DNA of 64,000 bases from Desulforhopalus sp. IMCC35007. GTDB taxonomy: Bacteria; Desulfobacterota; Desulfobulbia; Desulfobulbales; Desulfocapsaceae. Each line of letters opens with the position of its first letter. Position 1 is the first letter of the stretch. The position numbers and the translations under genes were made by a program. Positions 63,154 through 64,000 of this stretch are shown piece by piece. A model generated the notes under the pieces. The model was not told the DNA's origin and ran no database searches. It saw nothing but the letters and a program-made list of their open reading frames with translations. The stretch covers positions 186,001 through 250,000 of the forward strand of contig NZ_SWCN01000005.1 in the NCBI RefSeq assembly GCF_005116575.1. Direction: 5' to 3'.

Positions 63154-64000
63154 ATGAAATATTTGAAACTGTCTTTTCTCTGTATCCTCCTTCTCTTGTC
63201 TAGTGCGCTTCCGTTAAAAGCTGATCAGGAAACGTTAAGAGCTGGGGTGGCCAGCATGATCACTCCCGTCAGTGCTGTCAAATACTATCAGCAGGTTGTT
63301 CAATATTTGGGGAAAAAGCTGGGACTTCCAGCAGAGATGGTTCACCGTACAACGTACGATGAAATAGATGTCATGCTCGAAGATGGGCTCGTGGATTTTG
63401 CATTTATCTGCTCAGCCCCTTATGTCATTGATAGTGAAAAATTTGGAGTCGAACTGCTCGTTGCTCCTCTGGTTAATAATGAACCTTTCTACCGTTCTAA
63501 TATTATTGTCCATAGGGAGAGTCCGAGCAAAACTATTGATGACCTTGAAGGCCAGTCTTTTGCTTTTGTTGATCCGAAATCAAATACAGGCCGTCTGTAT
63601 CCAACCTATGCCCTCGCTAAAAAGCATGAAACCCCTGAGGCCTTTTTTAGCTCGACAGTTTATAGCTATAGCCATAATAAATCTGTTGAGTTCGTCGCTA
63701 AAAAGAGAGTGGCGGCTGCAGCTGTTGATTCGATCGTATACGATTATATGGTAGCGACCAACTCTCCTTACGCCAGAGAAACAAAGGTCATTCATCGATC
63801 ACAGCCGTTTGGAATCCCCCCGGTCGTCGTCCCTCCGGGGTTGTCGTCATATATGAAAAGTGCCATTCGTGAAGTTTTTTTGGATATGCATCTCGATACT
63901 GAGGGAAAGGCCATATTATCTGCAATGAAGATTGATAAATTTGTGGACGTCCCCGATAGCAACTATGACTCTATTCGAGCTATGCGTGCTTTCATAAAAA
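63154..64000 (+). CDS. PhnD-like phosphate/phosphonate-type binding protein (3' end cut)
   Basis: At least 282 codons, running off the window. A signal peptide (1-22, ALPLKA) precedes a PhnD/SsuA-like periplasmic binding domain: VASMITPVSAVKYYQQVVQY near 32, the loop YDEIDVMLEDGLVDFAFICS near 68, and DLEGQSFAFVDPKSNTGRLY near 130, each typical of phosphonate or phosphite receptors. In Desulfobacterota such domains are often fused to PAS/kinase modules, so the unseen part may be a histidine kinase. The function as transporter or sensor cannot be settled here. Confidence 0.85.
   Translation, partial: MKYLKLSFLCILLLLSSALPLKADQETLRAGVASMITPVSAVKYYQQVVQYLGKKLGLPAEMVHRTTYDEIDVMLEDGLVDFAFICSAPYVIDSEKFGVELLVAPLVNNEPFYRSNIIVHRESPSKTIDDLEGQSFAFVDPKSNTGRLYPTYALAKKHETPEAFFSSTVYSYSHNKSVEFVAKKRVAAAAVDSIVYDYMVATNSPYARETKVIHRSQPFGIPPVVVPPGLSSYMKSAIREVFLDMHLDTEGKAILSAMKIDKFVDVPDSNYDSIRAMRAFIK

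Overview
The window looks like chromosomal DNA of an anaerobic, sulfur-metabolising bacterium, most likely a Desulfobulbales-type member of the Desulfobacterota. This is inferred from gene content: many PAS/hybrid kinases, sigma-54 activators, SulP and DASS anion carriers, an NhaD-type Na+/H+ antiporter, a DMSO-reductase-family molybdoenzyme, molybdenum-cofactor genes and a Desulfobacterota-style ArsR/permease/redox-protein cluster. There are no rRNA or tRNA genes, no CRISPR array, and no intact insertion sequence or phage gene that I can see.

Layout. 0-11 kb: end of an ATP-grasp protein, a superoxide dismutase, a PAS-LuxR regulator, a four-gene molybdoenzyme operon read right to left (TorD-like chaperone, catalytic subunit, 4x[4Fe-4S] subunit, membrane anchor) followed by a small exported protein, then a GNAT-nitrilase fusion. 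11-21 kb: a left-reading signalling operon (cytidylate-kinase-like/receiver fusion, receiver, sigma-54 activator, NifX-like protein, histidine kinase, receiver) divergent from a right-reading operon (CBS protein, DASS carrier, NhaD). The 558-bp gap between them holds a good sigma-54 promoter match and an array of TGTAAC motifs, so I infer that the first operon controls the second. 21-27 kb: a large AsmA/TamB-like protein built of three repeated modules, and a small outer-membrane beta-barrel protein. 27-35 kb: two SulP carriers flanking two MscS channels that sandwich an unfamiliar protein with a damaged P-loop. 35-39 kb: a DtxR-FeoA regulator and an FeoB encoded as two separate genes.

39-57 kb is a sensory region: an operon of ABC-type substrate-binding protein, triple-receiver hybrid kinase, CheR, CheB without receiver, and a second hybrid kinase; then an HxlR/VOC divergent pair, TrmO, a NIT-domain chemoreceptor and a hybrid kinase in which the same class of substrate-binding domain is fused directly to the kinase. 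57-61 kb: an ArsR-controlled operon (permease, small thioredoxin-like protein, frameshifted DGC zinc-binding protein, exported thioredoxin, CcdA-like protein) with two matching operator-like palindromes. 61-64 kb: a MobB-like NTPase, MoeA, and the start of a PhnD-like binding protein cut by the window edge.

The most promising candidate for an undescribed system is the 11-21 kb block: a Na+-coupled anion uptake module apparently driven by an atypical sigma-54 circuit whose activator carries Thr in place of the Walker B Asp and which includes a cytidylate-kinase-like/receiver fusion and a NifX-like protein.
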